Assembly: GCA_023259015.1 (NCBI GenBank)
Contig: JAHFRC010000010.1
Coordinates: 3,096 to 42,123, forward strand
DNA from: Nitrosomonadales bacterium
GTDB lineage: Bacteria; Pseudomonadota; Gammaproteobacteria; Burkholderiales; Gallionellaceae
Length of the DNA stretch: 39,028 nt
Direction: 5' to 3'
Part shown: piece after piece, positions 18,438-29,128 of the stretch
Position numbering within the stretch: the first letter of the stretch is position 1
Layout: each line of letters opens with the position of its first letter
The notes under the pieces: model-generated
Databases searched by the model: none
What the model was told of the DNA's origin: nothing
Seen by the model: only the letters and a program-made list of their open reading frames with translations
Position numbers and translations under genes: made by a program

Positions 18438-18802
18438 TTTTAAGCCTGAGGTTGATAACGCGAATTGCCGGCTTCTTTCCCCGCTGCCCCGGGTGCGGCG
18501 GAATTGCGCGCCCGAATATCTTGATGTTCGACGACTGGGAATGGAATGACCGGCGCTTCGCCCGCCAGCAGCGGAAAATGGGCGATTGGCTGGAAAGGGC
18601 AGGGCGGCTGGTGGTGATGGAATTGGGCGCGGGCACGGCCGTTCCCAGTGTGCGCATGATGGGCGCGCGAACCAAGGCGCCGATGATACGCATCAATCCG
18701 GGGGAGCCGGCAGTCAGCCACCCCGAAAGCATTGGCTTGGCAGTGACAGTGCTGGAAGGTGTGCTGGGAATCCAGCAGGCATTGCTGGAGGCAAATGCAT
18801 GA
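18403..18802 (+). pseudogene. Sir2-family (sirtuin) C-terminal fragment with frameshift
   Basis: Sirtuins are NAD-dependent protein deacylases. Only the C-terminal part remains. In the first frame (18403 to ~18495) it reads DADIWPADDFKPEVDNANC then RLLSPLP. The match then jumps to the +1 frame with RCPGCGGIARPNILMFDDWE, ending with VVMELGAGTAVPSVR and IRINPGEPAV at 18802. The second zinc Cys pair (CPGC) and the ELGAGTA segment survive; the NAD-binding N-terminus and catalytic His are gone. The frameshift is consistent with loss of ~8 nt between short GCTGCC repeats near 18490. The left end abuts an IS30 fragment, pointing to insertion followed by deletion. Confidence 0.8.
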
Positions 18803-18862
18803 ACAGCATAAAAATGGCAGTGACCAGCCGGTGCTGTTGCAACGGGTGATAAACTGGCCGCC

Positions 18863-19867
18863 ATGAGAAACGTCCATCTGGTCATCCCCGATTTATTCTT
18901 GCCGCAAGAAGCGGCTGCCGAGGCTTGTTCCGGCCTGAAGTTGCCCATGCTGGAGAAGCTGCTGGCGCGGGCAGAGCCGGCGCCTTTATCGGCGGAATCG
19001 CTGGAGGCATGGCTGTGCGCTGCATTTGGCGTAGCGGGCCAGGCTATTGCCGCAGTCACGCTACGGGCGGATGGAATGGAGCCGGGCACAGCTTACTGGT
19101 TGCGTGCCGACCCGGTGTATCTGCGCCTCCAGCGTGACCAGTTGATATTGCACCCCGGTGTGCGCTTGGACAAGGAAGAGGCGGCGCAACTGTGCGCCAG
19201 CCTGAATGCACATTTTGCGGAAGAGGGGCTGCGCTTCTTTGCGCCTCACCCGCAACGCTGGTATGTGCAACTGGATGCCGCACCGGGCATGGCCACACAC
19301 CACTTGGCGCAGGTGGCGGGCAGGAATGTACATGCGTATTTGCCGCAAGGGAAGGATGCTTTGCGTTGGCATGGTGTGTTCAATGAAATCCAGATGCTGT
19401 TGTTTCAGCATGCGGTAAACCAGGCGCGCGAAATGCGCGGCGAACTGCCTGCCAACAGCGTGTGGCTGTGGGGCGGCGGGTGCGCAGCGGGACAGTTGGC
19501 GCGGCCTTTTTCAAGAGTGTATGGCGATAGCGATTTGGCCATGACATTTGCCTTGGCGGCAGGTATTCCCTGCGAGGCCATGCAGGATGATGCGGCGCGC
19601 TGCACCGAAGGCGATGATGGCGGTGCGCTCATCGTCTGCGAAGGATTGCGCCGCGCCATCCAGCACGGCGATATGCAGTCCTGGCGCGACGAGTTGCAGC
19701 GCTTCGAGCAAAGCTGTGCAGCCCCGTTGCTGGACGCGCTGGGCGCCGGACGTATCGCGCAACTCACGCTGGATACCATGCATGCGGGCGTGCCGCGCCG
19801 CTTCATATTGGCACGCAGTGCGCTGTGGAAGCTGTGGCGGCGGGTAAAACCATTGGCATACTATTAG
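18863..19867 (+). CDS. RpfE-type conserved protein (phosphoglycerate mutase-related)
   Basis: This resembles the betaproteobacterial proteins annotated as RpfE-like regulatory protein or cofactor-independent phosphoglycerate mutase-related (COG4255). Visible family features are an N-terminal [53 protein letters not shown], and a C-terminal LWLWGGG-type block ([11 protein letters not shown]). The metal ligands of true phosphoglycerate mutases are not evident, so catalysis is doubtful. At 334 residues it has no signal peptide. It stands 61 bp before accA, possibly in the same transcript. The biological role is unknown. Confidence 0.75.
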   Translation: MRNVHLVIPDLFLPQEAAAEACSGLKLPMLEKLLARAEPAPLSAESLEAWLCAAFGVAGQAIAAVTLRADGMEPGTAYWLRADPVYLRLQRDQLILHPGVRLDKEEAAQLCASLNAHFAEEGLRFFAPHPQRWYVQLDAAPGMATHHLAQVAGRNVHAYLPQGKDALRWHGVFNEIQMLLFQHAVNQAREMRGELPANSVWLWGGGCAAGQLARPFSRVYGDSDLAMTFALAAGIPCEAMQDDAARCTEGDDGGALIVCEGLRRAIQHGDMQSWRDELQRFEQSCAAPLLDALGAGRIAQLTLDTMHAGVPRRFILARSALWKLWRRVKPLAYY

Positions 19868-19928
19868 TGTAAAATGTGTTCCTTATTATGTGGAGCCTTT
19901 GAATATCGAGATGCAAGAAAAATTTCCC

Positions 19929-20894
19929 ATGAAAATTACCTTCCTGGATTTTGAGCAGCCCATTTCCGAGCTGGAAAGCAAGATCGAGCAGTTGCGTTAT
20001 GCGCAGGATGATTCCGCGCTCGACATTTCCGAGGAAATTATCCGCCTGCAAAAGAAAAGCCAGTCGCTGACCAAGAATATTTACGCCAAGCTGACGCCGT
20101 GGCAGATATCACAAGTGTCACGCCACCCGCAACGCCCCTACACACTGGACTATATCCGGCACCTGTTCACTGATTTCGAAGAGCTGCACGGTGATCGCGT
20201 GTACGCCGATGACACGGCCATCGTCGGCGGTTTGGCGCGTTTCAACGGCCAGAGCGTGATGGTGATCGGGCACCAGAAGGGGCGTGACACCAAGGAGCGG
20301 CAGTACCGCAATTTCGGCATGCCGCGCCCTGAAGGCTACCGCAAGGCGATGCGCCTGATGCGCCTGGCGGAAAAATTCGACATCCCGATCATGACCTTTG
20401 TCGATACGCCTGGCGCATACCCCGGCGTGGGTGCGGAAGAGCGCGGCCAGTCCGAAGCCATCGGCAAAAATTTGTATGTGATGGCGGAACTGCGCGTGCC
20501 GCTGGTTTGCACGGTAATCGGCGAAGGTGGCTCCGGCGGCGCTCTGGCCATCGCTGTGGGCGATGCGCTACTGATGCTGCAATACGCCACCTATTCGGTG
20601 ATCTCGCCGGAAGGCTGCGCCTCTATCCTGTGGAAGAGCGCGGACAAGGCGGCTGACGCGGCGGAAACGCTGGGCATCACCGCCACCCGTTTGAAAGCGC
20701 TGGGGCTGATAGACAAGATCGTCAATGAGCCGCTGGGCGGCGCGCACCGCAACTATCCGGAAATGATGCAGACCATGAAAAAAACCTTGCAGGACACACT
20801 CAAGCTAGTGCAATCCCAGCCCATAGGCAACCTGTTGCAGAACCGTTTCAACCGCCTGATGAGCTATGGCAAATTCAAGGAAGTCTCGCTCTAG
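19929..20894 (+). CDS. accA: Acetyl-CoA carboxylase carboxyltransferase subunit alpha
   Basis: With AccD this forms the carboxyltransferase that moves CO2 from biotin to acetyl-CoA, making malonyl-CoA for fatty acids. Seen: the N-terminal coiled-coil [65 protein letters not shown], and the oxyanion-hole glycines [16 protein letters not shown] chose ATG 19929 (321 residues) because homologues begin [11 protein letters not shown]; in-frame GTG 19890 and ATG 19911 are upstream alternatives. The 3' end overlaps tilS by 29 bp. Confidence 0.96.
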   Translation: MKITFLDFEQPISELESKIEQLRYAQDDSALDISEEIIRLQKKSQSLTKNIYAKLTPWQISQVSRHPQRPYTLDYIRHLFTDFEELHGDRVYADDTAIVGGLARFNGQSVMVIGHQKGRDTKERQYRNFGMPRPEGYRKAMRLMRLAEKFDIPIMTFVDTPGAYPGVGAEERGQSEAIGKNLYVMAELRVPLVCTVIGEGGSGGALAIAVGDALLMLQYATYSVISPEGCASILWKSADKAADAAETLGITATRLKALGLIDKIVNEPLGGAHRNYPEMMQTMKKTLQDTLKLVQSQPIGNLLQNRFNRLMSYGKFKEVSL

Positions 20895-22266
20895 CGAACT
20901 ACCGGAGCGCGTTGCGAATGCGCTCATGCCCGTCGTTTCAGCGGGCAGCTCCATCCTGCTGGGATTGAGCGGTGGTGTCGATTCAGTCGTGCTGCTGCAC
21001 CTGTTGCAGCAACTTTCTCCGCGTTACTCCTGGCGCTTGAGCGCACTGCACGTACATCACGGCATCAGCCCCCAGGCCGATTCGTGGGCGGTATTCTGCG
21101 CCGGCCTGTGCACGCGTTACGGCATTCCCCTGCAAGTCGAGCATGTGGACATCGCGCCGTTGCGCGCGCATGGCATCGAGGCGGCAGCGCGCAAGCTGCG
21201 CCATGCGGCGCTTGCCAGGCAGCCGTGTGACTTTGTGGCACTGGCCCACCATGCCGACGACCAGGCGGAAACACTGCTGCTGCAATTGCTGCGCGGGGCA
21301 GGGGTGAAGGGCGTGGCAGCGATGCCTTTGGTTAAGCGCGCCGCAACACATGCCCCGCTTTCAATTGCAGGCAGAGGGAGCCGGGGAGAGGGGATGGCGC
21401 ACCACCCAATTTTGCTCCGCCCCTTATTGCACTGCCCCCGCCAGGAAATTCTCGACTATGCCGCCGCTGAAAATCTGCAATGGATAGAAGATGAGAGCAA
21501 TGCGGACGACAGCTATCCGCGTAATTTCTTGCGCCACCGCGTGCTGCCGTTGCTGGGTGAAGAATTCCCCGCCTACCGCGACACGTTGGCGCGTAGCGCG
21601 CAGCATTTTGCCGAAGCGAGCGGACTGCTCGATGACTTGGCGCGGCTGGATACACAAAATGCGGCGGGAAAAGGCCACGGTGCAACCCTGGAAGTATCGC
21701 AGTTGCAAACCCTCTCCCGACCCCGCGCCAAAAACCTGCTGCGCTACTTCCTGCACGGCTCCGGCGCACCGATGCCGCAAGCCGTGCAACTGGACGACAT
21801 GCTGCAGCAACTGTGTGGCGCGCGGCAGGATGCTGCGGTATGTATCAGGTATGGCGACTGGCAAATACGCCGTTATCGGGGCAAGGTGTATGTGTTAGGC
21901 GCACCGGGCGAATTCGACCGCAACCTGATAATGCCGTGGCAAGGCGAAGCGGAGCTGGAGTGGCCTGCGCTGAATATGCGGCTGCATTTCATACACACAC
22001 GAGGAACTGGTGTCAGCCTTGAGAAATTGCAACGTGCGCCGGTGACACTGCGCCTGCGGCAAGGCGGAGAGACCCTGCGTTCCCACCCGAATGCCGCACG
22101 CACCCTGAAAAATTTGCTGCAAGAACACTGCATCCCTCCCTGGCAGCGCGAGCGCCTGCCGCTGCTGTATTGCGGCGATGAATTGGTGTGTGTACCGGGT
22201 GCGGCAATTGCGGCTGAGTATCGGGCGGCTGACGGGTCGGCAGGTGTGCAGCTGGCTTTCGACTAA
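20866..22266 (+). CDS. tilS: tRNA(Ile)-lysidine synthase
   Basis: Attaches lysine to C34 of tRNA-Ile(CAU), switching its decoding from AUG to AUA; essential in nearly all bacteria. The ATP-PPase loop [16 protein letters not shown] is at residues ~31-46, followed by [40 protein letters not shown], and the family-specific [29 protein letters not shown]. The C-terminal TilS domain includes [13 protein letters not shown]. The length of 466 is usual. It overlaps the accA end, implying translational coupling, a common accA-tilS order in betaproteobacteria. Confidence 0.95.
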   Translation: MANSRKSRSSELPERVANALMPVVSAGSSILLGLSGGVDSVVLLHLLQQLSPRYSWRLSALHVHHGISPQADSWAVFCAGLCTRYGIPLQVEHVDIAPLRAHGIEAAARKLRHAALARQPCDFVALAHHADDQAETLLLQLLRGAGVKGVAAMPLVKRAATHAPLSIAGRGSRGEGMAHHPILLRPLLHCPRQEILDYAAAENLQWIEDESNADDSYPRNFLRHRVLPLLGEEFPAYRDTLARSAQHFAEASGLLDDLARLDTQNAAGKGHGATLEVSQLQTLSRPRAKNLLRYFLHGSGAPMPQAVQLDDMLQQLCGARQDAAVCIRYGDWQIRRYRGKVYVLGAPGEFDRNLIMPWQGEAELEWPALNMRLHFIHTRGTGVSLEKLQRAPVTLRLRQGGETLRSHPNAARTLKNLLQEHCIPPWQRERLPLLYCGDELVCVPGAAIAAEYRAADGSAGVQLAFD

Positions 22267-22389
22267 TAGCCCTGATATATCCGTCTTGTGCTGGGAGCCG
22301 TTGGTGCCGGGAACCATTGCAGACCGCACAAGCAAAGCCTGTTAAAATAACGCCCTGTTTTTTTATTAACTTTGTTTGGAGAATGTCGC

Positions 22390-22815
22390 ATGGCTGTAGA
22401 ACGTACTTTGTCTATTATCAAACCCGATGCTGTTGCCAAAAATGTCATCGGCCAGATTTACACCCGCTTTGAAAATGCCGGACTGAAGATCGTCGGTGCG
22501 CAGATGCGCCACCTCACCCGCAAAGAGGCGGAGGGTTTTTACGCGGTGCATCGCGAACGCCCGTTTTTCAAGGATCTGGTGAGTTTCATGATCTCCGGCC
22601 CGGTAATGATCCAGGTGCTGGAAGGCGAGAACGCGGTGCTGAAGCATCGTGATCTGATGGGTGCGACCGACCCGAAGAAGGCCGACAAGGGCACCATCCG
22701 CGCCGACTTCGCCGACAGCATCGACGCCAATGCGGTACATGGTTCTGATTCGGCAGAAAACGCGGCCACCGAGATCGCCTATTTCTTTGCGCCGAAGAAC
22801 ATTCACTCACGCTGA
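22390..22815 (+). CDS. ndk: Nucleoside diphosphate kinase
   Basis: Transfers the gamma phosphate of ATP to NDPs through a phosphohistidine. Seen: [15 protein letters not shown] at the N-terminus, [14 protein letters not shown], and the active-site signature [12 protein letters not shown] with the catalytic His. ATG 22390 gives 141 residues, the standard length; an upstream in-frame start adds six non-family residues. It is the first gene of the tightly packed ndk-rlmN-pilW-rodZ-ispG operon; its stop overlaps the rlmN start (TGATG). An AT-rich stretch ~40 bp upstream (TTAAAATAA near 22341) could be its -10 region. Confidence 0.97.
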   Translation: MAVERTLSIIKPDAVAKNVIGQIYTRFENAGLKIVGAQMRHLTRKEAEGFYAVHRERPFFKDLVSFMISGPVMIQVLEGENAVLKHRDLMGATDPKKADKGTIRADFADSIDANAVHGSDSAENAATEIAYFFAPKNIHSR

Positions 22816-23891
22816 TGACCGAGAACCTCCTCAATTTTGATGCCGATCAGTTGACTGCCTGGTTTGCCGGACAGGGCGAAAAGCCCTTTCGTGCGCGCCA
22901 GGTGTTGCGCTGGATGCACAAGGCGGGGGAGGCCGAATTCGACGCAATGAGCGATCTTGCCGCATCATTGCGTGGCAAGCTCAAACAGCAAGCCTGTGTG
23001 CGGGCGCCCAAGGTGATGCGCGAAGAGTTGTCGGAAGACGGCACGCGCAAATGGCTGCTGGATGCAGGAATGGGCAATGCGGTCGAGGCGGTGTTCATCC
23101 CCGAAGAAACGCGCGGCACGTTGTGCGTCTCGACCCAGGCGGGTTGCGCGCTGGATTGCGCTTTCTGCTCCACCGGCAAGCAGGGTTTCAACCGCAACCT
23201 GAGCGTGGCGGAGATCATCGGCCAGTTGTGGTGGGCCAATCGTGAGCTCGGCAAGAATGCAGAGGGCAATTGGCCGATCAGCAACGTGGTGTTGATGGGT
23301 ATGGGCGAGCCGCTGCTGAATTTCGACAACACCGTGAGTGCGTTGCACCTGATGCTGGATGACAATGCTTATGGCTTGTCGCGCCGCCGCGTAACGGTGT
23401 CTACTTGCGGCATCGTGCCCGCGATGGACAGACTGCGCGAGGAATGCCCGGTGGCGCTCGCGGTGTCGCTGCATGCGCCGAACGATGCGTTGCGCAATGT
23501 GCTGATGCCGGTCAACCGGAAATATCCGCTGCGCGAACTGATGGCTGCGTGCCGGCGTTACCTGGAGAAAGCGCCGCGCGATTTCATCACCTTCGAGTAT
23601 GTGATGCTGGAAGGAGTGAATGACAGCGTGCAGCAGGCGCGCGAGTTGGTTTCATTGGTACGCGAGGTGCCATGCAAATTCAACCTCATCCCGTTCAACC
23701 CGTTTCCGCAAACGCATTACCGGCGCTCCGGCGCGGATGCGGTGCGGCGCTTTTGCGATGTGCTGATGCATGCCGACATTGTGACCACCACGCGCAGGAC
23801 ACGCGGTGGCGACATCGCGGCGGCATGCGGGCAACTGGCCGGGCAGGTGCAGGATAAAACCAAGAGGACGTTGATGGAGGTTCGCACATGA
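22815..23891 (+). CDS. rlmN: 23S rRNA A2503 / tRNA A37 C2-methyltransferase (radical SAM)
   Basis: Methylates C2 of A2503 in 23S rRNA and A37 of some tRNAs. The radical-SAM cluster motif is [19 protein letters not shown] (CxxxCxxC), with [15 protein letters not shown] and [13 protein letters not shown] following. Near the C-terminus [18 protein letters not shown] carries the second catalytic Cys. The length of 358 is normal. The start overlaps ndk by 1 nt and the end overlaps pilW by 4 nt (ATGA), a standard betaproteobacterial arrangement. Confidence 0.97.
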   Translation: MTENLLNFDADQLTAWFAGQGEKPFRARQVLRWMHKAGEAEFDAMSDLAASLRGKLKQQACVRAPKVMREELSEDGTRKWLLDAGMGNAVEAVFIPEETRGTLCVSTQAGCALDCAFCSTGKQGFNRNLSVAEIIGQLWWANRELGKNAEGNWPISNVVLMGMGEPLLNFDNTVSALHLMLDDNAYGLSRRRVTVSTCGIVPAMDRLREECPVALAVSLHAPNDALRNVLMPVNRKYPLRELMAACRRYLEKAPRDFITFEYVMLEGVNDSVQQARELVSLVREVPCKFNLIPFNPFPQTHYRRSGADAVRRFCDVLMHADIVTTTRRTRGGDIAAACGQLAGQVQDKTKRTLMEVRT

Positions 23892-24670
23892 AAACGCTAT
23901 TACATACCGGGCTGCTGGCAGGGATTATGTTTGCCTTGGGTTTGGCAGGTTGCGCCACGCAGCCGGGCAGCTCTCCCGACCAGCAGCCTGCCACCCGTTC
24001 GCAGGCCAGCGCAAAAGTACATACCGAATTGGCGGCGATGTATTATGAACGCACCCAGTATGGCGTGGCGCTGGAAGAGATAGGAAAAGCATTGCACGCT
24101 GAACCCAACTATGCACCAGCCTACAATGTGCGTGGGCTGGTAAATATGGCATTGCGTGAGGATCAGCAGGCAGAAGAGGATTTCAAACATAGCTTGCAGC
24201 TGGATGGCAGCGATTCGGGAACGCTTAATAATTATGGCTGGTTTCTCTGCCAGCGCGGCAAGGAGCGCGATTCCATCAAGCAATTCATGGCAGCGTTGAA
24301 AAACCCGCTTTATACCACGCCGGAAAAGTCATACGTGAACGCTGCAGTGTGTTCCAGGAGAAGCGGCAATGTAAAAGATGCCGAGGAGTTCCTGCAAAAG
24401 GCATTGACCCTTCAGCCCAATATGCCGGAAGCGTTATTGGAAATGGCTGAGATGAGCTTTGCCAACGGCGACTATGCGGGCGCAAAATCCTATTTCACGC
24501 GCTTTGCACAAATCAGCGCTCCATCTTCCCTGACCGCCGAGAACTTGTGGCTGGCGGTGCGTATTGAACGCAAGGCGGGCGACAAGAATTCCGAGCAGAG
24601 CTATGCGCTGCAATTGCGCAAGCGTTTCCCCGACTCGCGTGAAAACCAATTGATGCAGCATGAGCAATGA
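23888..24670 (+). CDS. pilW: Type IV pilus biogenesis/stability lipoprotein PilW (PilF)
   Basis: An outer-membrane TPR lipoprotein that helps the PilQ secretin assemble. Seen: a lipoprotein signal (hydrophobic segment then lipobox LAGC at residues ~20-23), then TPR units including [39 protein letters not shown], and [20 protein letters not shown], which is characteristic of the family. At 260 residues it fits. It overlaps both rlmN and rodZ by 4 nt. Other pilus genes are not in the window. Confidence 0.93.
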   Translation: MKTLLHTGLLAGIMFALGLAGCATQPGSSPDQQPATRSQASAKVHTELAAMYYERTQYGVALEEIGKALHAEPNYAPAYNVRGLVNMALREDQQAEEDFKHSLQLDGSDSGTLNNYGWFLCQRGKERDSIKQFMAALKNPLYTTPEKSYVNAAVCSRRSGNVKDAEEFLQKALTLQPNMPEALLEMAEMSFANGDYAGAKSYFTRFAQISAPSSLTAENLWLAVRIERKAGDKNSEQSYALQLRKRFPDSRENQLMQHEQ

Positions 24671-25524
24671 TGGACAACCAGCCGGATGATGTTTCCGGCA
24701 ATACCACAACCAGTGTCCCGGACAGCATTGCGGCACAACCGCCAAGCGTTGGCGTAGCGCTACGCGAAGCGCGCACACGGCTTGGCCTTGGCGTGTCCGA
24801 TGTGGCCAGCCGCATCAAGCTTGCACAGCGCCAGATTGAAGCGCTGGAAGCGGATGATTTCGCGCATTTGCCGGAGATGACCTTCGTGCGCGGCTTCGTG
24901 CGCAGTTACGCCAGATTGCTGCAACTCGACCCTGCTCCCTTGCTGGCCGCACTGCCGGGGGCGCTTGCACCGCTCGCGCCATCGCCTCCGGACACACTGG
25001 CGGAAATACCCTACCCGGATGCCCATGTGGAGCGCAGGCCCAATATCATCTGGCTGGCGGCGGCGCTTGCCGTGGCGGCCGTATTGGCGCTGTTTGCATG
25101 GCTGCACAGTGCTCCAAACGCTGCAAAAGAGCCGCATGTGGAAGCTTTGCCGCTTCCTGCGGCATTGCCTGTTTCGGCGGTGCCAGAGGCGGAGATAGTG
25201 AAAGCATCGCAAGTTGCCGCACCTGCTGCAAGGCAGGTTCCTGCGCCTACCGCCAAACAGGCTGCCGCAAGCAGCGTGCCCAAGCGGCCCGGCGCAATTC
25301 GTTTGGAGATTGACGAAGAATCATGGGTTGAGGTGAAAGATAGCGATGGCAAGGCATTACTTTCACAACTTATCCCTCGCGGCGGTGTACAAAGCATTGA
25401 GGGCGCACCGCCGTTTTCCATAGTGATCGGCCACGCCAAAGGTGTGCGCCTGTACTACAAAGAACAAGCCGTTAACCTGGCGCCACATACCAATGCCGAT
25501 GTTGCGCACCTGACACTGGAATGA
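24667..25524 (+). CDS. rodZ: RodZ-like cell-shape protein (HTH_25 / DUF4115)
   Basis: RodZ links MreB to the inner membrane. Seen: an N-terminal helix-turn-helix ([50 protein letters not shown]), a Pro-rich linker, a single membrane segment at ~118-140 ([20 protein letters not shown]), an Ala/Pro-rich periplasmic spacer, and a C-terminal DUF4115 domain ([36 protein letters not shown]). Two adjacent ATGs (24667, 24670) are possible starts. It overlaps pilW and ispG, the usual order in this phylum. Confidence 0.93.
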   Translation: MMDNQPDDVSGNTTTSVPDSIAAQPPSVGVALREARTRLGLGVSDVASRIKLAQRQIEALEADDFAHLPEMTFVRGFVRSYARLLQLDPAPLLAALPGALAPLAPSPPDTLAEIPYPDAHVERRPNIIWLAAALAVAAVLALFAWLHSAPNAAKEPHVEALPLPAALPVSAVPEAEIVKASQVAAPAARQVPAPTAKQAAASSVPKRPGAIRLEIDEESWVEVKDSDGKALLSQLIPRGGVQSIEGAPPFSIVIGHAKGVRLYYKEQAVNLAPHTNADVAHLTLE

Positions 25525-26777
25525 GCCTGCGCCCTGTAGCGCGCCGCGCCGCGCAACGCGTCATGGTTGGTGACATCGCCATCGGCGGCAATGCGCCGGT
25601 CGTGGTGCAGTCGATGACCAACACCGACACGGCCGATGCGCAAGGCACCGCGCGCCAGGTATTTGAACTGGCGCAAGCCGGTTCCGAGTTGGTGCGCATC
25701 ACGGTGAATACCTCAGAGGCCGCCGCGCAGGTGCCGCATATCCGCAGGTTGCTGGACGCGATGGGCTGCGGTGTGCCGCTGATCGGCGACTTCCATTACA
25801 ACGGCCACCGCCTGCTCACCGAATTTCCGGAATGCGCGCAGGTGCTGGCGAAATACCGCATCAATCCCGGCAACGTAGGCAGGAACCGCAAAGGCGAAGA
25901 CCAGTTCGCCATCATGATTGATGTGGCAAGGCGCTACAACAAGCCGGTGCGCATAGGTGTGAACTGGGGCAGCCTCGATCAGGACCTGGTGGTGCGCATG
26001 ATGGATAAAAACGCCAGGCTGGCGCAGCCGAAGGACGTATCCGAGGTGACGCGCGAGGCGCTGATCATGTCCGCATTGGAAAGTGCTGCACGCGCCGAAG
26101 AGTTGGGTTTGCCGCATGATTGCATCGTGCTGTCGTGCAAGGTGAGCGAAGTGCAGGACTTGATTGCGGTGTATCGCCAGTTGGCACGGCATTGCAACTA
26201 CCCGCTGCACCTGGGATTGACCGAAGCAGGCATGGGTTCCAAGGGTATCGTCGCCTCCACCGCCGCTATGGCAGTGTTGTTGCAAGAAGGCATCGGCGAC
26301 ACGATACGTGTTTCATTGACGCCCGAACCGGGCGGCGACCGCACGCAGGAAGTGGAGGTGGCGCAGGAGATATTGCAGACCATGGGCTTGCGCTCGTTTG
26401 CCCCCATGGTCACCGCCTGCCCCGGCTGCGGGCGCACCACCAGCGTGGTGTTCCAGGAACTGGCGCAAGGCATCCAGGCTTATCTGCGCGCGCAGATGCC
26501 GCTGTGGCGCGCGCAATACAGCGGTGTGGAAGAAATGCGGGTGGCGGTGATGGGTTGCATCGTCAACGGCCCCGGCGAAAGCAAGCTGGCGAACATCGGC
26601 ATCAGCCTGCCCGGCACCGGCGAAAATCCCGCCGCACCTGTATATGTGGACGGCGAAAAAGTGGCCACGCTACGCGGCGATAATATCGCGGCAGATTTCA
26701 AGCAAATCGTGGACGAATATGTGGCAAGAAAATATTCGCCACGTGTTACGGATATGGATAGCTCGTATGTCAAGTAG
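25521..26777 (+). CDS. ispG: 4-hydroxy-3-methylbut-2-en-1-yl diphosphate synthase
   Basis: Penultimate enzyme of the MEP isoprenoid pathway; a [4Fe-4S] enzyme converting MEcPP to HMBPP. Seen: [20 protein letters not shown] at the N-terminus, [19 protein letters not shown], and the cluster ligands in [15 protein letters not shown] and [13 protein letters not shown]. At 418 residues it matches the betaproteobacterial form. It starts inside the rodZ stop region (ATGA overlap) and ends the operon; in many relatives hisS follows directly, whereas here an element and a FecR gene intervene. Confidence 0.96.
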   Translation: MSLRPVARRAAQRVMVGDIAIGGNAPVVVQSMTNTDTADAQGTARQVFELAQAGSELVRITVNTSEAAAQVPHIRRLLDAMGCGVPLIGDFHYNGHRLLTEFPECAQVLAKYRINPGNVGRNRKGEDQFAIMIDVARRYNKPVRIGVNWGSLDQDLVVRMMDKNARLAQPKDVSEVTREALIMSALESAARAEELGLPHDCIVLSCKVSEVQDLIAVYRQLARHCNYPLHLGLTEAGMGSKGIVASTAAMAVLLQEGIGDTIRVSLTPEPGGDRTQEVEVAQEILQTMGLRSFAPMVTACPGCGRTTSVVFQELAQGIQAYLRAQMPLWRAQYSGVEEMRVAVMGCIVNGPGESKLANIGISLPGTGENPAAPVYVDGEKVATLRGDNIAADFKQIVDEYVARKYSPRVTDMDSSYVK

Positions 26778-27262
26778 CAAGATAGCGGATGTTCCTCCAA
26801 TCAGGCTTCACGCCATGTCAGTCAGACACTGACAGCAAAATTATCCTGTTCCTTACACAATAATCAGACAAACACCGATAGCGCCCTTTGCAGGCGAAAG
26901 ACACTATTCCTGTCTTGAATTTGCAAACCATATTAGCGGGCGACGGATTCTTGGGGTTGCACTAAGAACTTGTCCGTAAATAATCCATCCATGCGTTGCG
27001 TCTTGCTTCGTGGACTGCATCTTAAAGTCGGCACTGTCGCATAGTTGGATTATTTACGGACAAGTTCTTAATGTCAGGGGTGCCCTGGTATGTGTTGAAG
27101 GCCGTTATCCGCAACTGGCATATCGACTTTTGTTTTGATTTTTAAGGAAGCAAATGTCAACTAAATTTAAGCGGTAACGTTAGTTTTGTTATACGATTTC
27201 GTAAAGCTTGAGGCGCGCAGTATCAGGAAATTCCTATTGAGTGCATAAACCAGGAGATGCCC
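26778..27262. other. 485-bp intergenic region holding an inverted-repeat element
   Basis: No gene is visible. The only strong structure is the 108-bp perfect inverted-repeat element at 26963-27070. AGGAG at 27252-27256 is the Shine-Dalgarno of the following gene. Confidence 0.6.
26963..27070. repeat. 108-bp MITE-like element with perfect 25-bp terminal inverted repeats
   Basis: Arms 26963-26987 and 27046-27070 are exact reverse complements (each includes GAACTTGTCCGTAAATAATC on the appropriate strand). They enclose 58 bp with no reading frame of note. The outermost bases are TA on both sides, compatible with a TA target duplication as made by IS630/Tc1-mariner transposases. It could also act as a transcript terminator for ispG, but it lacks a T-tract. 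No second copy is in the window. Confidence 0.7.
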
Positions 27263-29128
27263 ATGTTCCCACTTTCTCGAATTATCGCCACCCTTTTCAC
27301 CTTGATATTTATTTCCATGTGCGGTTCTGCAGCGCATGCCCAAGAAGAGTATGACATGAATGCATCGGTTAACCCTCTGCGCTTGAGCTATATTGAAGGT
27401 GGCGTGTCTTTCTGGCGTCCGGGCGCACCAGATTGGGTGAAGGCCCAACTAAATATTCCGCTTGCGGTTGGCGATGCGCTTTATGCCGGCAAGGATAGTG
27501 GCCTTGAACTTCAGATGGGGAGCCGCGCCTTTGTCAGGGCTGACGATGATACACAGCTCAGTCTCGTTAACCAGACACCCAATTTCATCCAGTTCAGGGT
27601 CGCTTCCGGCAGGGTGTCTTTTGACCTGCGTACGCTTCCCGCAGCTTATTCCGTGGAGGTAGATACGCCCAACACGGTGTTCACTATCGATCATACCGGG
27701 TACTACCGGGTGGACGTGAACGCGGATGTGCACTTCATAACACGCCGTGGCGGCTTGGCCATGATGGCTCTTGAAGGCGGAAAGGCAATGAGCATTCATC
27801 CATCAGAGGAAATTGTGGTGCAGGGCGCTCAAGCGGAAACCTATGCGGCGCCGGAGCTCGACCAGTGGGATCGATGGAACTACGACCGCACGGAAGGTTT
27901 GATTGATACGATCAGTGAGCGTTATCTTCCTTATGGCGTCGCCGGTGTATCTGATCTGGACCACTATGGAAACTGGCGCGTGGTGCCGGATTACGGGCCA
28001 GTCTGGGTGCCTGAGGCAGTTCCTTTCGGATGGGCGCCTTATAGCACGGGGAGCTGGAGCTGGGATCCCTACTACCAATGGACATGGATTGATGATGCAC
28101 CGTGGGGCTGGGCGCCATTTCATTATGGGCGCTGGGTTTACCTGGGTGGCTACTGGGCATGGACTCCAGGGCCGGTGACTAGGCACCCGGTTTATGCTCC
28201 CGCTCTGGTAGCATTCTTCAATGTCAGCCCAAACATGTCAGTCGGCATCAGTAGCTCGGGAATAGGCTGGGTGGCGCTTGGCTGGGGTGAACCTGTAAGC
28301 CCGTGGTGGGGGCGGCCCGGTTTCATCGGCAAACCATGGTGGGGCGGATGGAGGGGGCCGCGGGTAGTAAATAACGTGTATTACAACACCCGCGTAAATA
28401 ACTCTGTCGTTGCCACAACGCATGAGCATTTCGGCAGGGGCCATGTACATGATGCTCCTGTGCATGTGGTGCGGCCTCATGAACTGGAACATGTTAATGG
28501 CGCCTTGCAAGTGAAACCCGTGCAAACAAGCCTGGTGGGTGGCGCTCCCGTGGGCGCCCGGCCACCTGAAGACATACTCTCGCGACCGGTGGTGGGCACG
28601 CGCGCTCCCCGTGAATACAAGTTGCCATGGCTTGACAAGACGCCCAAGACAAAATCGAAGGCAGCTCCCGAGCAACGCTATGTGGCAGCGCCCAAACGCC
28701 TTCCCAATGAAATGCCGCGCCCGGAATTCGGCACACAGACCGGAGAAGAGCGCATTCGCCCACCTCTTCCGCCACGCTTTAATGAGCGGCGGCATGCGCC
28801 CGAGCCAGCCATTCCCGCGAACGTGATTCAGGAACATGGCGGAACCGGTCAAACTGCACCCAAGGTATCCAGCACCCCCGCACCTGAAAAAACTGCACCA
28901 CAACGCATCATGCGTGATGCCACGCAGCCGCGTGAAGTTCAGGAACGGGGGCGCTTGTCACCTGAACAACGCAGGGTCGAGGCGGCATCGCCCGCCCCAC
29001 GCGCCGCTGCTGCGGAAACCCGGCAGAAAGAGCATACAGAGTTGCCTGGCAAGCCTGCCAACCGTATATACAATAACAAAGACCAGAAGAAAGGCGAGCA
29101 GCGGCGCCCGGATCAGAAACCGGAATAA
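27263..29128 (+). CDS. Secreted FecR-domain, Trp-rich (DUF6600-type) protein
   Basis: A signal peptide (cleavage near AHA/QEE) is followed by a FecR-like beta domain (LPLAVGDALYAGKDSGLELQ, then DTPNTVFTIDHTGYYRVDV). A Trp/Tyr/Gly-rich block comes next (WRVVPDYGPVWVPEAVPFGW, DDAPWGWAPFHYGRWVYLG, YWAWTPGP), typical of DUF6600 proteins. The last ~230 residues are a disordered Pro/Arg/Glu/Lys-rich tail. No catalytic motif is visible and the function is unknown; an exported structural or surface role is an inference. I prefer ATG 27263 to 27257 because AGGAG ends six bases before it, and only zero bases before 27257. It is monocistronic and interrupts the usual ispG-hisS order. Confidence 0.8.
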   Translation: MFPLSRIIATLFTLIFISMCGSAAHAQEEYDMNASVNPLRLSYIEGGVSFWRPGAPDWVKAQLNIPLAVGDALYAGKDSGLELQMGSRAFVRADDDTQLSLVNQTPNFIQFRVASGRVSFDLRTLPAAYSVEVDTPNTVFTIDHTGYYRVDVNADVHFITRRGGLAMMALEGGKAMSIHPSEEIVVQGAQAETYAAPELDQWDRWNYDRTEGLIDTISERYLPYGVAGVSDLDHYGNWRVVPDYGPVWVPEAVPFGWAPYSTGSWSWDPYYQWTWIDDAPWGWAPFHYGRWVYLGGYWAWTPGPVTRHPVYAPALVAFFNVSPNMSVGISSSGIGWVALGWGEPVSPWWGRPGFIGKPWWGGWRGPRVVNNVYYNTRVNNSVVATTHEHFGRGHVHDAPVHVVRPHELEHVNGALQVKPVQTSLVGGAPVGARPPEDILSRPVVGTRAPREYKLPWLDKTPKTKSKAAPEQRYVAAPKRLPNEMPRPEFGTQTGEERIRPPLPPRFNERRHAPEPAIPANVIQEHGGTGQTAPKVSSTPAPEKTAPQRIMRDATQPREVQERGRLSPEQRRVEAASPAPRAAAAETRQKEHTELPGKPANRIYNNKDQKKGEQRRPDQKPE

